From Paraburkholderia tuberum STM678 (GTDB lineage Bacteria > Pseudomonadota > Gammaproteobacteria > Burkholderiales > Burkholderiaceae), in NCBI RefSeq assembly GCF_902833905.1, contig NZ_CADFGP010000019.1, positions 80,964 to 144,963 on the forward strand: a stretch of DNA of 64,000 nucleotides, given 5' to 3'. Below the pieces are notes generated by a model. The model was not told the origin of the DNA. It did no database searches and saw nothing but the letters and a program-made list of their open reading frames with translations. Of the stretch, positions 45,425 through 55,393 are shown in pieces; within the stretch, counting starts at the first letter, position 1; every line of letters starts with the position of its first letter. The translations under genes and the position numbers were made by a program.

Positions 45425-46230
45425 CACGACGACGCCTCCGCGCGATTCCGCAGCGCAACGCGGCGGGAAAACACCTGTCGAGGCCGCAGGTCGGTACCGA
45501 ATGTACTCACGCCATCGCAGTCGATGTACTTCGAACGCTGTCCTTGCGGCGCGCCGCGCACCAGCACGCAGACATCGACCGCAACGACGTTCGCCCATTG
45601 ATCCGCCGCCACGGCCGACGCATTCACCGCATCCGCCGCGCCGTCCAGCCAGTAGCGCAACCGCACGCGCTCGACGCCTTCGATCAGCGGCTGAGCGGAC
45701 CCCGCGTTGCCGCTGCCCACGCAGTAAAGCTCCGGCTCGCCGGTCGAGCCGCTGACGTTGGCGAAGTAGCGATTCACCACCGGCGCGCCCTCATCGCCAA
45801 GGACCGCGTCGCTGCTTTTGACGGCCTGTCCGACACAGTCGGTGACCTGACCGCTCGACGATGGCCATGTCGATACGACGTCTGCGACGTAACGGATCGC
45901 GACGCCATCCGAGCCGGTGCTCAAGGTGGTGCAAGCGAGGCTGTCGTCGGCGCCGGTCGGACGACCGCCCGAGCAGCCGAATAGCGCAGGCGCCGCGTTG
46001 TAGCCAATGACATCGGCAGGGACGAAGCCGGCCATCTGCAATTGCTGGCCGATCAGCATCAGCGCGGTCAAGCCCGCTTCGCGAATCCGGGTCGCGTTGC
46101 TCGCCTGCACGAACGCGTTGCGCTGCGCCGTGTAAAGGGACACGGCGCCCGCGATCACGAGCAACCCGAGCGCCATCGCGATCAGGAATTCGATTAGCGT
46201 ATGACCGAGTGGGCAATGCGGCCGCTTCAT
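45424..46230 (-). CDS. pilW: minor pilin PilW-like protein
   Basis: The 268-residue product has a prepilin signal with HTLIEFLIAMALGLLVIAGA (Glu5 present) and the Ala/Asn-rich PilW body. PilW, PilV and PilX form the tip or initiation complex for the pilus. The start overlaps the pilV stop by 4 bases (ATGA). Confidence 0.82.
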   Translation of the reverse strand: MKRPHCPLGHTLIEFLIAMALGLLVIAGAVSLYTAQRNAFVQASNATRIREAGLTALMLIGQQLQMAGFVPADVIGYNAAPALFGCSGGRPTGADDSLACTTLSTGSDGVAIRYVADVVSTWPSSSGQVTDCVGQAVKSSDAVLGDEGAPVVNRYFANVSGSTGEPELYCVGSGNAGSAQPLIEGVERVRLRYWLDGAADAVNASAVAADQWANVVAVDVCVLVRGAPQGQRSKYIDCDGVSTFGTDLRPRQVFSRRVALRNRAEASS

Positions 46231-46676
46231 TTCGCGAACGCCAACGCGACACACGACGATCCAGCCGGTGCATCGACGTCGCCGCAAGGCTCCGCCGGCT
46301 GGGCGCTCGCATCGCCCAAAGCGGGCCGGTCCCGCACGGACGCCCACGTCACGCGCGCCGCCGCGACCGCGCCGCTCTCGCCAATCGATGCGTCGCCGTG
46401 CGGCAGCAGAACGCTCGCCCAGGTGCGCCATTGATTGAGCGCGACATCGCCCGTGGAAGGCGTGCGCGTCGCTTCGGCAATCGAGTCGGCTATCCACGCG
46501 GCGCTCTCGCGCAGCGTCATCGCGCGCGCTTCGCGTGCGATCCACACCTGAACCGCGATCAAACCCAGCGCGCTCACCGCGACCAACGCGACCGCCAGCA
46601 TCACCTCGATCAACGAGCTGCCATTACATGTCGATGCGTGCACACGCAAACCGGTCTTGAATGCGTGCTGTCTCAT
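46227..46676 (-). CDS. pilV: minor pilin PilV-like protein
   Basis: The 149-residue protein has a prepilin segment SSLIEVMLAVALVAVSALGLI (Glu5 present) and a compact soluble domain with a Cys pair at the C-terminus. It sits between fimT and pilW, and its start overlaps the fimT stop by 4 bases. Confidence 0.82.
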   Translation of the reverse strand: MRQHAFKTGLRVHASTCNGSSLIEVMLAVALVAVSALGLIAVQVWIAREARAMTLRESAAWIADSIAEATRTPSTGDVALNQWRTWASVLLPHGDASIGESGAVAAARVTWASVRDRPALGDASAQPAEPCGDVDAPAGSSCVALAFAK

Positions 46677-47233
46677 GACGTCGCTCCGCACGCGCCCTCC
46701 GAGATCCGCGCGCGACCTCCTGCCGCGACACTGATGCAGCGCCGCCACGAGTTCCCCTGCATCGATTTCGATGGGCTTCGCGGCGCAACATCAAAACTTC
46801 GAAACGCGCCGATCAGTTGCCCAGCCGGCGGCGTGAACATCATATCCGTCTGCACGCCGGCGATGCTCACCGCCGCGAGCGCCGGCTGCGCGCGCAACAA
46901 CGACGGCTTGCCGCCACGTTCGGCGAATACGGCCCAGCCGCAGGCCCAGTCGGCGATGCCGCCGGCGCAGGTTTGGCCCGACGCGAGACAGACGCGCGCT
47001 GCATCGACGCGGCACACCGTGATGCGCGCACCGCGCCGCAGCGCCTCGCTGCGCGCGTAGGCGAACGTGGACAGCAGCGCCTTCGAGCGCGCGTCGAGCT
47101 GATCGCGCATATGCCATGCGGCGAACGACGGCACCGCCATCACGGCCATCAGCATCACGAGCGCTATCACCGCCAGCGTTTCGACGAGTGTGAAACCGGC
47201 GCGCGATGGCCGGTAAATCCCCTTGAATTTCAT
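46673..47233 (-). CDS. fimT: FimT/GspH-like minor pilin
   Basis: The 186-residue protein begins with a basic leader and the prepilin segment GFTLVETLAVIALVMLMAVM (Glu5 present), then a GspH-type globular domain with Cys pairs. It is the first gene of a five-gene minor-pilin operon on the minus strand. PilY1, the usual partner, is absent from the window. Confidence 0.82.
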   Translation of the reverse strand: MKFKGIYRPSRAGFTLVETLAVIALVMLMAVMAVPSFAAWHMRDQLDARSKALLSTFAYARSEALRRGARITVCRVDAARVCLASGQTCAGGIADWACGWAVFAERGGKPSLLRAQPALAAVSIAGVQTDMMFTPPAGQLIGAFRSFDVAPRSPSKSMQGNSWRRCISVAAGGRARISEGACGATS

Positions 47234-47452
47234 CTGCATCCCTGAGCGTTACGAACGGATGCAGCCAATCTAGCGATTTGCGAGCGCGCCGACCATCGTC
47301 CGAATGGCCAGGTGGCATTCAGACGTTAGCGCGCGCAACAATGCACGTGACGATCGATCACGGAGGCGGGAGAAGCGATGCGTGAAAAAAAGCGCGAAAT
47401 GCGCGAGGCGATGGACGCGAATGACCGCAGTTCAGCTGCGACACGCGTGCGC

Positions 47453-47935
47453 TCAGCGCTTGCGGGAAGGCTTGGGCGGGGAAGAGGCGCGGCGGAATTC
47501 CTCGATCACGTCCTCGAATTCGGAGACGTCTTCGAAGCGCCGGTACACGGAAGCGAAACGGACGTAAGCGATCGTGTCGAGCGCGCGCAACTCGTTCATC
47601 ACGAGTTCGCCGAGGCGCTCGCTACGCACCTCGCGCTCGCCGCTGCCGAGCAGCTGATACTCGATACGGGCGACAGCCGCTTCGATCGCGTCCACCGCAA
47701 CCGGGCGCTTGCGCAGCGCCAGTTGCATGCTCGCGACGATCTTGCGGCGATCGAATTCCGTGCGCGTGCCGTCCTTCTTGACGACCGACGGCAACGCCAG
47801 CTCGACCCGCTCATACGTCGTGAAACGCTTGTCGCAGGCCGGGCAGCGGCGGCGCCGGCGGATCGTCGCGCCGTCTTCGGATACGCGCGAGTCGACGACT
47901 TGCGTATCGGCATGGCGGCAGAAGGGGCAATGCAT
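47453..47935 (-). CDS. nrdR: transcriptional repressor NrdR
   Basis: The 160-residue protein has the zinc ribbon of NrdR (MHCPFCRHADTQVVDSR with CPACDKRF) and an ATP-cone domain (about 49-139). It represses ribonucleotide reductase genes in response to dATP/ATP levels by binding NrdR boxes. It lies 3 bases downstream of glyA, a conserved order in this lineage. Confidence 0.95.
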   Translation of the reverse strand: MHCPFCRHADTQVVDSRVSEDGATIRRRRRCPACDKRFTTYERVELALPSVVKKDGTRTEFDRRKIVASMQLALRKRPVAVDAIEAAVARIEYQLLGSGEREVRSERLGELVMNELRALDTIAYVRFASVYRRFEDVSEFEDVIEEFRRASSPPKPSRKR

Positions 47936-47938
47936 GGT

Positions 47939-49186
47939 TTAGCCGTAAACCGGAAAGCGCTTGGTCAGATCGGCGACCTGAACCTTCACGCGCTCGATCG
48001 TCGCGGCATCTTCCGGGTTGTCCAGCACGTCGGCGATCAGGTTGCCGACCTGCTCGGCTTCCTTCACGCCGAAGCCGCGCGTGGTCATGGCCGGAGAACC
48101 GAGGCGGATACCCGAGGTCACGAACGGCTTTTCCGGATCGTTCGGGATCGCGTTCTTGTTGACCGTGATGTGTGCCGCGCCGAGTGCCGCTTCCGCAGCC
48201 TTGCCGGTGATCTTCTTCGCGCGCAGGTCGACCAGCATCACGTGGCTTTCGGTGCGACCCGACACGATGCGCAGACCGCGCTTGACCAGCGTTTCAGCAA
48301 GCACACGCGCGTTCTCGACGACCTGCTGCTGATACGCCTTGAATTCCGGCGAAAGCGCTTCCTTGAACGCGACGGCCTTCGCGGCGATCACGTGCATCAA
48401 CGGACCGCCCTGGATGCCCGGGAAAATCGCCGAGTTGATCGGCTTCTCGAACTCGGCCTTCATCAGGATCACGCCGCCGCGCGGGCCGCGCAGGCTCTTG
48501 TGCGTGGTGGTGGTGACGAAATCGGCGTGCGGCACCGGGTTCGGATAAACGCCCGCGGCGACGAGACCGGCGTAGTGCGCCATGTCGACCATGAAGTACG
48601 CGCCGACCGACTTCGCGATCTTCGACATGCGTTCGAAATCGATGCGCAGCGCGAACGCGGACGCGCCCGCTACGATCAGCTTCGGCTTGTGTTCTTGCGC
48701 GAGCTTCTCGGCGGCGTCGTAGTCGATGTCTTCGGCTTCGTTCAAGCCGTAGCTGACCACGTTGAACCACTTGCCCGACATGTTGACCGGCGAGCCGTGC
48801 GTGAGGTGGCCGCCGTGCGCGAGGCTCATGCCCATGATCGTGTCGCCCGGCTTGAGCATCGCGAAGAACACGCCCTGGTTCGCCTGCGAGCCCGAGTTCG
48901 GCTGCACGTTCGCGGCTTCGGCGCCGAACAGCTGCTTCACGCGGTCGATCGCCAGCTGCTCGGCAACGTCGACGTATTCACAGCCGCCGTAATAGCGCTT
49001 GCCCGGATACCCTTCGGCGTACTTGTTCGTGAGTTGCGAGCCTTGCGCGGCCATCACGGCCGGGCTCGTGTAGTTTTCCGACGCGATCAGTTCGATGTGC
49101 TCTTCCTGACGGCGGTTTTCCTGCTCGATGACCTTCCAGAGTTCAGGATCGACGTTGGCGATGGTGCTTTGGGCTCTGTCAAACAT
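47939..49186 (-). CDS. glyA: serine hydroxymethyltransferase
   Basis: The 415-residue PLP enzyme converts serine and tetrahydrofolate to glycine and methylene-THF in the cytoplasm. The Schiff-base lysine lies in VTTTTHKSLRGPRGG, and the family segments LIASENYTSPAV and RYYGGCEYVD are intact. It precedes nrdR in an apparent operon. Confidence 0.97.
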   Translation of the reverse strand: MFDRAQSTIANVDPELWKVIEQENRRQEEHIELIASENYTSPAVMAAQGSQLTNKYAEGYPGKRYYGGCEYVDVAEQLAIDRVKQLFGAEAANVQPNSGSQANQGVFFAMLKPGDTIMGMSLAHGGHLTHGSPVNMSGKWFNVVSYGLNEAEDIDYDAAEKLAQEHKPKLIVAGASAFALRIDFERMSKIAKSVGAYFMVDMAHYAGLVAAGVYPNPVPHADFVTTTTHKSLRGPRGGVILMKAEFEKPINSAIFPGIQGGPLMHVIAAKAVAFKEALSPEFKAYQQQVVENARVLAETLVKRGLRIVSGRTESHVMLVDLRAKKITGKAAEAALGAAHITVNKNAIPNDPEKPFVTSGIRLGSPAMTTRGFGVKEAEQVGNLIADVLDNPEDAATIERVKVQVADLTKRFPVYG

Positions 49187-49738
49187 ACGGGTTCCGTTGA
49201 GTGTTTTCAGGTTGACCGGATCGTGCGCCGAATCCTGCGTAGAGGGTACACAGCGGGGTACGCAGCGCTTTGGGCGGCGAGGCTTGCCCTGACGTGGCGA
49301 GTGGAGAGTCGCCGCACACGCGAGGCGAGCCAGCCACCGTCAGCGCAGATTAATGCGCGCGGTTCACGGCTGCCCAGGCGAACGGCAAAACGGCACCCTG
49401 CGCTTCACGGTGGGTTGTTCCACCTTGAACCCGATTGGTTGAATCGGCTGAGTCGGACGACTCGGTTCTATCGCCAGTCACGCAGGGTCGAGCGCGTTAG
49501 TGTATTGGAAGAGGCCCGAATAGGCAACCGACTTGCGGGTGCTCCGGCGGCCGCTGGCGGGGCCTCCGGACGGTTTGGCGGCCCCGCTGCGCAACCATCT
49601 GAGGAAAGCGCGCCGGTCGCGCCGCGCACCCGTTGCGCGCCGCCGCGGCAGCCGCCGATCCGGCTCGTGCATCCTTGCCGCAGCGTGCCATTGGAAGTAG
49701 GCTTTGGGCCTTTGTCTCTTACCGACCAGGGAACTGCA
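49187..49738. other. intergenic region upstream of glyA and the SDR gene
   Basis: Divergent promoters of glyA (minus) and the SDR gene (plus) must lie here. Open frames in the stretch have no family features. No riboswitch or repeat is recognised. Confidence 0.4.
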
Positions 49739-50485
49739 ATGATCGTGTTTGTCACAGGAGCGTCGGCCGGATTCGGCGCCGCCATCGCCCGCTCGTTCGT
49801 CAAGGGCGGCCATCGCGTCGTCGCCACTGCACGCCGCAAGGACCGTCTGCAAGCACTCGCCGACGAGCTCGGCGACGCGCTGCTGCCTTACGAGCTCGAC
49901 GTGCGCGATCGCGCCGCCGTCGAAGCCGTGCCCGCCTCGCTGCCGGCGGACTTCGCCGCGATCGACGTGCTAGTCAACAACGCCGGCCTCGCGCTCGGCA
50001 CCGAGCCGGCTCACAAGGCAAGTCTCGATGAATGGAACACCATGATCGAGACCAATTGCACGGGCCTCGCGCAGGTCACGCATGCGCTGTTGCCCGGCAT
50101 GGTCGAGCGCAACCGCGGGCATATCTTCAATCTGGGTTCGGTGGCGGGCCGCTGGCCGTACGCGGGCGGCAACGTGTACGGCGCGACCAAGGCGTTCGTG
50201 CGCCAGTTCAGCCTGAACCTGCGCGCCGACCTCGCCGGCACCGCGCTGCGCGTGACCGACATCGAGCCGGGTCTGTGCGGCGGCACCGAATTCTCGAACG
50301 TGCGTTATCGCGGCGACGACGACAAGGCCGCCAAGGTCTACGAAAATGTGCAGCCGCTGACGGCCGAAGACATCGCCGATTCCATCTACTGGATCGCCAC
50401 GCGCCCAGCCCACGTCAACATCAACACGATCGAGCTGATGCCGGTCGCGCAGTCGTTCGCCGGTCTGTCCGTGCATCGCGGCTGA
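49739..50485 (+). CDS. short-chain dehydrogenase, YdfG-like 3-hydroxy acid dehydrogenase
   Basis: The 248-residue SDR protein shows the cofactor motif VTGASAGFGAAIA, the structural NNAGLALG motif and the catalytic Ser-Tyr-Lys set in NLGSVAGRWPYAGGNVYGATKAF. YdfG-type enzymes oxidise serine or 3-hydroxy acids, or reduce malonic semialdehyde, with NADP. The ATG at 49739 follows a GGGAAC site. Distinguishing the exact substrate needs more than sequence. Confidence 0.88.
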   Translation: MIVFVTGASAGFGAAIARSFVKGGHRVVATARRKDRLQALADELGDALLPYELDVRDRAAVEAVPASLPADFAAIDVLVNNAGLALGTEPAHKASLDEWNTMIETNCTGLAQVTHALLPGMVERNRGHIFNLGSVAGRWPYAGGNVYGATKAFVRQFSLNLRADLAGTALRVTDIEPGLCGGTEFSNVRYRGDDDKAAKVYENVQPLTAEDIADSIYWIATRPAHVNINTIELMPVAQSFAGLSVHRG

Positions 50486-50597
50486 GTTTGAAGGCGGGCG
50501 GCCGGCAAAGCCGGCTCCCATCGCCGCCGACCCCCGCCACAAGCAACTCACACTTCGAAACAGACCCCGGGTTGTGCGTTCCGGTAGAATGCGCCGC

Positions 50598-51053
50598 ATG
50601 AATATGTCGACCAGCCAGCCAGGCACGGAAATCGGCTATACGTGGCCCATCCGCGTGTACTACGAAGATACCGACGCCGGCGGCATCGTGTTTTACGCCA
50701 ATTACCTGAAGTTTTTCGAACGCGCTCGCACCGAATGGCTGCGCGCGTGCGGCGTCGACCAGCACCGGCTTGCGGACGAAAACGACACGATTTTCATCGT
50801 GCGCAGTACCGCGGTCGATTACCGGGCTCCGGCCCGACTCGACGACATCGTGAAAATTATCAGCCGGATCGAGCGTCTTGGCCGAGCTTCGGTAGACTTC
50901 GTGCAGGAAGCATGGCGCGAAGGCACGCTGCTTGCTACCGGTTCGGTCCGGATTGGCTGTGTGGACCGCGCGACGCTGCGGCCAGCCGCGATCCCGCCGT
51001 CGGTTCTCGCCGCGCTGCGGCACGGGCCGGGCACTAGCGAAAGCGCTGACTGA
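50598..51053 (+). CDS. ybgC: tol-pal system acyl-CoA thioesterase
   Basis: The 151-residue hot-dog-fold protein has the YbgC signature RVYYEDTDAGGIVFYANYLKF with the catalytic Asp in YEDTDAGG. It hydrolyses short-chain acyl-CoA or acyl-ACP and is always the first gene of the tol-pal operon. The ATG at 50598 precedes NMSTSQPG; the 8-codon upstream extension is unlikely. Confidence 0.93.
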   Translation: MNMSTSQPGTEIGYTWPIRVYYEDTDAGGIVFYANYLKFFERARTEWLRACGVDQHRLADENDTIFIVRSTAVDYRAPARLDDIVKIISRIERLGRASVDFVQEAWREGTLLATGSVRIGCVDRATLRPAAIPPSVLAALRHGPGTSESAD

Positions 51054-51240
51054 ACGACGGCGGCATGTCAACGGACGATCCCTGAGCCTCGTTGTTACGG
51101 GGCCAGTGAACTCATACCGGTCAGGTAACACAAAGCATGGTTCGGCTTCGATACCGCCGAAGCTTCCGTTTTGCCCACGGCAAGCTTGAAGCGGCCTTGC
51201 AGCCGGACGCCCCCTTCCCGGGACGTTAAAACGAACCTTT

Positions 51241-51918
51241 ATGAACACTACACAAGATCTGTCGATCGTTTCACTCGTACTCAACGCGAGCCTGCTGGCC
51301 CAGGCCGTCATGGCTCTGCTGCTGTTGCTGTCGCTACTCTCCTGGACTTTCATCTTCCGCAAGTGGTTTGCGATTCGCCGGGCGCGCGCGCAAACTGAAC
51401 GCTTCGAGCGTGATTTCTGGTCGGGCGGCGACCTGCAGGCGCTGTATCAGAGCGCCGCGAACAACCGTCACAGGATCGGCGCGCTCGAGCGGATTTTCGA
51501 GTCCGGCATGCGGGAATTTCTGAAGGGCAAAGAGAAGCGCCTGAACGATTCGGGCGCGATTCTCGACGGCGCCCGGCGCGCGATGCGCGCGGCGTTCCAA
51601 CGCGAAATGGACGTGCTCGAAGCGAATCTGGCGTTCCTCGCGTCGGTCGGTTCGGTCAGCCCGTATATCGGTCTGTTCGGCACGGTGTGGGGGATCATGA
51701 ATGCGTTCCGCGGCCTCGCCAACGTGCAGCAGGCCACGCTCGCGAACGTCGCGCCGGGCATCGCCGAGGCCCTGACCGCCACCGCGATCGGCCTGTTCGC
51801 CGCAATTCCGGCCGTGGTCGCCTACAACCGCTACGCGCACGACATCGACCGTCTGGCGATCCGTTTCGAAACCTTCATCGAAGAGTTCTCGAACATCCTG
51901 CAGCGCCAGGCACACTGA
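51241..51918 (+). CDS. tolQ: Tol-Pal system protein TolQ
   Basis: The 225-residue inner-membrane protein has three membrane helices, with a first helix SLLAQAVMALLLLLSLLSWTF-like near residue 16 and the MotA/TolQ/ExbB helices around the ANVAPGIAEALTATAIGLFA segment. With TolR it uses the proton gradient to energise TolA. Confidence 0.95.
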   Translation: MNTTQDLSIVSLVLNASLLAQAVMALLLLLSLLSWTFIFRKWFAIRRARAQTERFERDFWSGGDLQALYQSAANNRHRIGALERIFESGMREFLKGKEKRLNDSGAILDGARRAMRAAFQREMDVLEANLAFLASVGSVSPYIGLFGTVWGIMNAFRGLANVQQATLANVAPGIAEALTATAIGLFAAIPAVVAYNRYAHDIDRLAIRFETFIEEFSNILQRQAH

Positions 51919-51925
51919 GGAGGCC

Positions 51926-52375
51926 ATGATGGCAGGCTCCCGTTCCTCCAGCATGCGCGGCTCGCGCTCGCGTCGCGCAATGGCCGACATCAACGTCGTG
52001 CCGTACATCGACGTGATGCTCGTGCTGCTAGTGATCTTCATGGTCACGGCGCCGCTCGTCGCGCCGTCGATCGTCAATCTGCCGACCGTCGGCGGCGCGG
52101 CGCCCCAACAGCAGACGCCGCCCGTCATCGTCAACATCCGCGCGGACGGCAATATGAGCGTCAAGTACAAGGACGACTCCGGCGCGCAGCAGCAGGAAGA
52201 CATGACGAAGGCTGGCCTCAACGGTTTCATCGCCGATCGGGCACAATCGCACCCCGATCAGCCCGTCGTGATCGCCGCCGACAAAACCGTGAAATACGAA
52301 GTCGTGATGAACGTGATGTCCGAGCTGAAGGCTCGGGGCGTCAAGCGCGTCGGATTGCTCGTCAAATCGCAATGA
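51926..52375 (+). CDS. tolR: Tol-Pal system protein TolR
   Basis: The 149-residue protein has a single membrane helix (MLVLLVIFMVTAPLV) with the proton-relaying Asp in NVVPYIDVMLV, and a periplasmic ExbD-like domain. A GAGGAGG site lies upstream. It overlaps tolA by 4 bases. Confidence 0.94.
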   Translation: MMAGSRSSSMRGSRSRRAMADINVVPYIDVMLVLLVIFMVTAPLVAPSIVNLPTVGGAAPQQQTPPVIVNIRADGNMSVKYKDDSGAQQQEDMTKAGLNGFIADRAQSHPDQPVVIAADKTVKYEVVMNVMSELKARGVKRVGLLVKSQ

Positions 52376-53412
52376 TCCGCAAGAACTCCGAATACCCGCT
52401 TCAGCCGCCGCGTGAACGCGGCACCGGGCGAGCTTTTCTGTTCGCGCTGGTGATGCATGCGCTGCTCGGATTCTTCCTGTATCGCGGCATCCAATGGCAG
52501 AACAGCACGCCCGAGGGCGAGCAGGCGGAACTGTGGACAGAGGTGCCGGATTCGGCGATTCCGCGTCCCGTCGTCACGCCGCCGCCCACGCCGGTCGCCC
52601 CTGCTCCGCCCGTGCGCGACGAACAGGCCGACATCGCGCTGCAGGAAAAGAAGCGTCAGCAGCAGGAAGCGGCTCGCGCGGCCCAACTGGGCGAACAGCA
52701 GCGCCAGCTGAAGCTGAAAGAGCAGCAGGAAGCGGAAGCGAAGCGTCAGCAACAGCTGGCGGCCGAACAGGCGGCCCAGCTCGCGGCGCAGAAGGCCGCG
52801 AAGCTCAAGCAGCAGCAGCAGGCGCAACAGCAGCAACAGCAGCAGGCCGAGAAGCTCAAGCAACAGCAGCTCGCCGAGCAGCAGAAGCAACAGCAACTGA
52901 AAGAACAGCAGGAGCAGCAGCAAAAGCAGGCTCAGACAGAAGCGCAGAAGAAGGCCGAGGCGGAGAAAGCGGCGAAGGCCAAGGCGCAAGCCGATGCGGC
53001 CGCGCAGGCGAAAAAGCAGCTCGACAACGAACGTCGCGCGCGGCTTGCGCAGATGCAGGGTCTGGCTGGCGGCGTGGGCGGCAGCAGTTCGAGCAGCAAC
53101 GGACTGGGCAAGAGCGGAACGGGTAGCGGCTCGGGCGGCACGGCGGCATCGCCGGGTTACGCGGACAAGGTACGACGGCTGGTGCTTCAGCATGTGAACT
53201 GGGGCGGCGAAACGGAAGGTCTCGAGACCGTGGTCGCCGTGCGTTGTTCGCCGGACGGCAATCAGCTGAGCGCAAGCATTACCCACAGCAGCGGCAACGC
53301 CGCGTGGGACGCCGCCGCGTTGCGGGCGGTGAAAGCCTCCGATCCGATGCCTCGGGACGTCAATGGCAAGACGCCGGACTACTTCACTATCACGCTGCGT
53401 CCGGCGGCTTGA
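52372..53412 (+). CDS. tolA: Tol-Pal system protein TolA
   Basis: The 346-residue protein has an N-terminal membrane helix (AFLFALVMHALLGFFLYRG), a very long Lys/Gln/Ala-rich helical region (about residues 85-225) that spans the periplasm, and a C-terminal TolA/TonB-like domain with YADKVRRLVLQH. It links the inner-membrane motor to TolB and Pal. Confidence 0.95.
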   Translation: MIRKNSEYPLQPPRERGTGRAFLFALVMHALLGFFLYRGIQWQNSTPEGEQAELWTEVPDSAIPRPVVTPPPTPVAPAPPVRDEQADIALQEKKRQQQEAARAAQLGEQQRQLKLKEQQEAEAKRQQQLAAEQAAQLAAQKAAKLKQQQQAQQQQQQQAEKLKQQQLAEQQKQQQLKEQQEQQQKQAQTEAQKKAEAEKAAKAKAQADAAAQAKKQLDNERRARLAQMQGLAGGVGGSSSSSNGLGKSGTGSGSGGTAASPGYADKVRRLVLQHVNWGGETEGLETVVAVRCSPDGNQLSASITHSSGNAAWDAAALRAVKASDPMPRDVNGKTPDYFTITLRPAA

Positions 53413-53550
53413 TGTGCAGGCTGACAGCCGACCGGCGGCCAACGCCGCGCCCCACCCGGCGCGGCGTTGCGCGGGAACGAAATAGCCGTTTTCCGGTCTG
53501 TCTGCTGTCTTCGAGTATTAAGTAAAACCGTTTTGAGGAACCCATACAGC

Positions 53551-54843
53551 ATGAGTTTGATGACCAAGCTAGGCCTGCGAACACTCGTGGCAACGTGCCT
53601 GATCGCCGTCGGCGGCGCCGCCAACGCACAACTCAACGTCCTCGTGACGGGCGTCGGATCCACTCAGTTTCCGATCGCAACGGCGAATTTCGCCAATGAA
53701 GCGAACTCCCCGCAGCAGGTCAGCACGATCGTGCGTCAGGATCTGCAACGCAGCGGCAAATTCACGAATATCGACGCAGGCTCGACGCCGGTGTCCGAGA
53801 CCGATTCCGTCGACCTCGGCGCATGGAAGGCGAAGGGCGCCAACGCGTTCGTCGCGGGCAGCGTGAACCGCCTGCCGAACGGCCAGTACGAAGTGCGCTT
53901 CAAGCTGTACGACACGGTCAAGGGCGAAAGCCTCGGCGGCCTCGTGCTGGTGAGCCCGGAAAGCGGTCTGCGCATGAGCGCGCACAAGGTCGCGGACTAC
54001 ATTTACGCCAAGCTGATGGGCAATCGCGGCGTGTTCGCCACGCGCCTGTCGTATGTGGTCAAGTCGGGCAACCGCTACCAGCTGCAGATCTCGGATTCGG
54101 ACGGTCAGGACGCGCACATCGCGCTGTCGAGCCCCGAGCCGATCATCTCGCCGGCCTGGTCGCCCGACGGCACCAAGGTCGCTTACGTGTCGTTCGAGAA
54201 GAAGAAGCCGATCGTCTATATCCACGACCTGCCCACGGGCCGGCGCATCGTCGTATCGGACCAGAAGGGCAACAACAGTGCGCCGGCGTGGTCGCCGGAT
54301 GGCCGCACGCTCGCCGTCGCGCTGTCGCGTACCGGCAATACGCAGATTTTCGCGGTCAACGCGGACGGCAGCGGTCTGCGTCGTCTGACGCAAGGCAGCT
54401 CGATCGACACCGAGCCGACCTACTCTCCTGACGGTCAGTGGATCTATTTCACGAGCGACCGCGGCGGCTCACCGCAGATCTACAAGATGCCGGCGCAAGG
54501 TGAAAGCGCGGGCGGCGCGCAACGCGTCACGTTTACGGGCAGCTACAACACCAGTCCGCGTGTGAGTCCTGACGGCAAGGAGCTTGCCTACATCTCGCGC
54601 GTCGGCGGTGCATTCAAGCTGTACATCCAGGACCTGCAAAGCGGATCCGCCACGGGCCTGACGGACACGACACATGACGAATCGCCGAGCTTCGCGGCGA
54701 ACGGTCAGTACATTCTTTACGCCACTCAGGTGAACGGCCGTGGCGTGTTGGCCGCAGTATCGACCGACGGTCGCACTCGGCAGGTCCTGTCCGTTCAGGG
54801 GGGCAGCGTACGCGAGCCGTCCTGGGGCCCGTTTATGCAATAA
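53551..54843 (+). CDS. tolB: Tol-Pal system protein TolB
   Basis: The 430-residue periplasmic protein has a signal peptide (cleavage likely ANA|QLN), an N-terminal tolB domain and a six-bladed WD40-like beta-propeller with repeated SPDGTKVAY and SPDGRTLAV type blades. It binds Pal and competes with TolA. A GAGGAA site supports the ATG; the longer frame start lacks a signal peptide. Confidence 0.95.
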   Translation: MSLMTKLGLRTLVATCLIAVGGAANAQLNVLVTGVGSTQFPIATANFANEANSPQQVSTIVRQDLQRSGKFTNIDAGSTPVSETDSVDLGAWKAKGANAFVAGSVNRLPNGQYEVRFKLYDTVKGESLGGLVLVSPESGLRMSAHKVADYIYAKLMGNRGVFATRLSYVVKSGNRYQLQISDSDGQDAHIALSSPEPIISPAWSPDGTKVAYVSFEKKKPIVYIHDLPTGRRIVVSDQKGNNSAPAWSPDGRTLAVALSRTGNTQIFAVNADGSGLRRLTQGSSIDTEPTYSPDGQWIYFTSDRGGSPQIYKMPAQGESAGGAQRVTFTGSYNTSPRVSPDGKELAYISRVGGAFKLYIQDLQSGSATGLTDTTHDESPSFAANGQYILYATQVNGRGVLAAVSTDGRTRQVLSVQGGSVREPSWGPFMQ

Positions 54844-54875
54844 CGTTGATGCAATAACACAAGGAGAGTAATCAA

Positions 54876-55382
54876 ATGATGTCCAAACTTCGTTTCGCAT
54901 TCGCCGTCGTGATGGTCGGTGCACTGGCCGCATGTCACTCGGGCGTCAAGCTCGACGAAAACGCCAACAAGGGCGCAGGCTCGGCCCAACCGAACCCGAA
55001 CGACGTCGCGACGGTCAACGTCGACCCGCTGAACGATCCGAACAGCCCGCTCGCGAAGCGCAGCATCTACTTCGACTTCGACAGCTACTCGGTGAAGGAT
55101 GACTATCAACCGCTGCTGCAACAACACGCGCAATATCTGAAGAGCCACCCGCAGCGTCACGTGCTGATCCAGGGCAACACCGACGAGCGCGGCACCAGCG
55201 AATACAACCTCGCACTCGGCCAGAAGCGTGCTGAAGCCGTGCGTCGTTCGCTGTCGCTGATGGGCGTGTCGGATTCGCAAATGGAGGCCGTGAGCCTCGG
55301 CAAGGAAAAGCCGCTGGCAACGGGTCATGACGAAGCGTCGTGGGCACAGAACCGCCGCGCCGACCTCGCGTATCAACAGTAA
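54876..55382 (+). CDS. pal: peptidoglycan-associated lipoprotein Pal
   Basis: The 168-residue outer-membrane lipoprotein has the lipobox LAAC (Cys20) and the OmpA-like peptidoglycan-binding domain (FDFDSYSVKDDYQPLL, GNTDERGTSEYNLALGQKRA). An AAGGAGAG site precedes the ATG. It is 32 bases after tolB. Confidence 0.97.
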   Translation: MMSKLRFAFAVVMVGALAACHSGVKLDENANKGAGSAQPNPNDVATVNVDPLNDPNSPLAKRSIYFDFDSYSVKDDYQPLLQQHAQYLKSHPQRHVLIQGNTDERGTSEYNLALGQKRAEAVRRSLSLMGVSDSQMEAVSLGKEKPLATGHDEASWAQNRRADLAYQQ

Positions 55383-55393
55383 GTCAACGGGTG

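Noticed and set aside
47378..49738. Very long plus-strand open frame running antisense to nrdR and glyA into the SDR gene
   Set aside because: The frame is a shadow of high-GC coding on the other strand; only the part from 49739 on has family features.
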